Part shown: piece by piece, positions 39,743-39,982 of the stretch
Position numbering within the stretch: the stretch's first letter is position 1
Layout: each line of letters starts with the position of its first letter
NCBI GenBank assembly: GCA_964418425.1
Contig: CAYQLT010000023.1
Location: forward strand, 1 to 39,982
Source of the DNA: CAYQLT01 sp964418425
Lineage (GTDB): Bacteria > Bacillota > Limnochordia > Limnochordales > Geochordaceae
Direction of reading: 5' to 3'
DNA: 39,982 bases
Notes under the pieces: generated by a model
What the model saw: only the letters and a program-made list of their open reading frames with translations
Told to the model about the DNA's origin: nothing
The model's database searches: none
Made by a program: the position numbers and the translations under genes

Positions 39743-39982
39743 TCAACCCCGGGTCCCGCCGGCGATGCTGAACCCCTCCATGAAGGAGCGGTTCAGCAGC
39801 ACAAACAGAACAACTGCAGGCAGGGCTCCAAGAAGGGCTCCTGCCATCGTCATCCCCCAGTTCACGTTCAGCGTCGCATACGTGAAGTCCGACAGGCCCA
39901 GTGTGACTGTCCGCAGCTCGTTTCTGGTGATCATCACCAGGGGAAAGATGAAGTTATTCCAGGCTTCGACGAAGGTCGTGAC
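39743..39982 (-). CDS. Carbohydrate ABC transporter permease (MalG/AraQ type), 3' end only
   Basis: The last 79 codons of a permease run off the right edge; the 5' part lies outside the window. The start of what is seen (TTFVEAWNNFIFPLVMITR) is the conserved EAA-type loop region contacting the ATPase. Then comes the MalG-like end TVTLGLSDFTYATLNVNWGM and MTMAGALLGALPAVVLFVLL, finishing with SFMEGFSIAGGTRG. It is the inner-membrane subunit that imports a sugar or related solute, upstream of and probably co-transcribed with the ceramidase-like and isomerase-dehydrogenase genes. Confidence 0.9.
   Translation of the reverse strand, partial: VTTFVEAWNNFIFPLVMITRNELRTVTLGLSDFTYATLNVNWGMTMAGALLGALPAVVLFVLLNRSFMEGFSIAGGTRG

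Noticed and set aside
1..39982. CRISPR arrays, tRNA or rRNA genes, insertion-sequence transposases
   Set aside because: None were seen: no regular repeat-spacer pattern, no cloverleaf that I could recognise, and no transposase frame. Decayed fragments are explained by deletion without a visible mobile element.

Overview
The window is GC-rich throughout. Starts are often GTG or TTG and sit behind strong GGAGG-type ribosome binding sites, and two recognisable TTGACx-N17-TAxxxT promoters are present. Together with the gene content this suggests a high-GC Bacillota (Firmicutes) bacterium, perhaps of the Limnochordia/Thermaerobacter kind. That placement is inference; no rRNA or universal marker gene lies here. 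The bacterium looks aerobic and able to oxidise thiosulfate.

Region 1 (85-6554, minus strand) is a Sox operon read as soxW-soxY-soxZ-soxA-soxX-soxB-DUF302 protein-ccdA. It makes the periplasmic/extracytoplasmic thiosulfate-oxidising carriers and enzymes plus thiol-maintenance proteins. soxCD is absent, so sulfane sulfur left on SoxY should need another route for complete oxidation.

Region 2 (7279-19558, plus strand) diverges from the sox operon and encodes that likely route: a cytoplasmic sulfur-oxidising heterodisulfide-reductase-like (sHdr) system. The order is hdrC1-hdrB1-hdrA-hdrH-hdrB3 (an HdrC-HdrB fusion)-etfB-etfA-membrane ETF:quinone oxidoreductase (EMO/HdrD-like)-lbpA1-lbpA2-lipoate ligase-tusA-dsrE. 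TusA and DsrE would deliver sulfur, sHdr and the two lipoate-binding proteins would oxidise it, and EtfAB plus the membrane protein would carry electrons to quinone. A strong vegetative promoter lies about 450 bp before the first gene.

Region 3 (19762-25671) holds unrelated genes: a coupled small protein plus nucleotidyltransferase pair, a saccharopine-dehydrogenase-like protein, an SDR, an AttH/CrtC-like lipocalin protein, small hypotheticals and an FAA-hydrolase-family enzyme.

Region 4 (25740-29914) is a divergent GntR/FadR regulator and a tripartite tricarboxylate transporter (TctC, TctA-TctB fusion) with clear promoters and a candidate operator.

Region 5 (30040-36175) is a patchwork of intact catabolic genes (class III aminotransferase, two-subunit CoA transferase, DUF3870 protein), a HicBA toxin-antitoxin pair and several gene fragments. 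The fragments are a truncated P5C dehydrogenase with a second small relic of the same gene 7 kb away, a frameshifted ribbon-helix-helix gene, an ornithine-cyclodeaminase tail and a MalF/MalG deletion scar. Region 6 (36176-39982, minus strand) is a sugar/cyclitol-type operon: an ABC permease running off the window, a ceramidase-like protein, and a fused sugar isomerase/epimerase-Gfo/Idh/MocA dehydrogenase.
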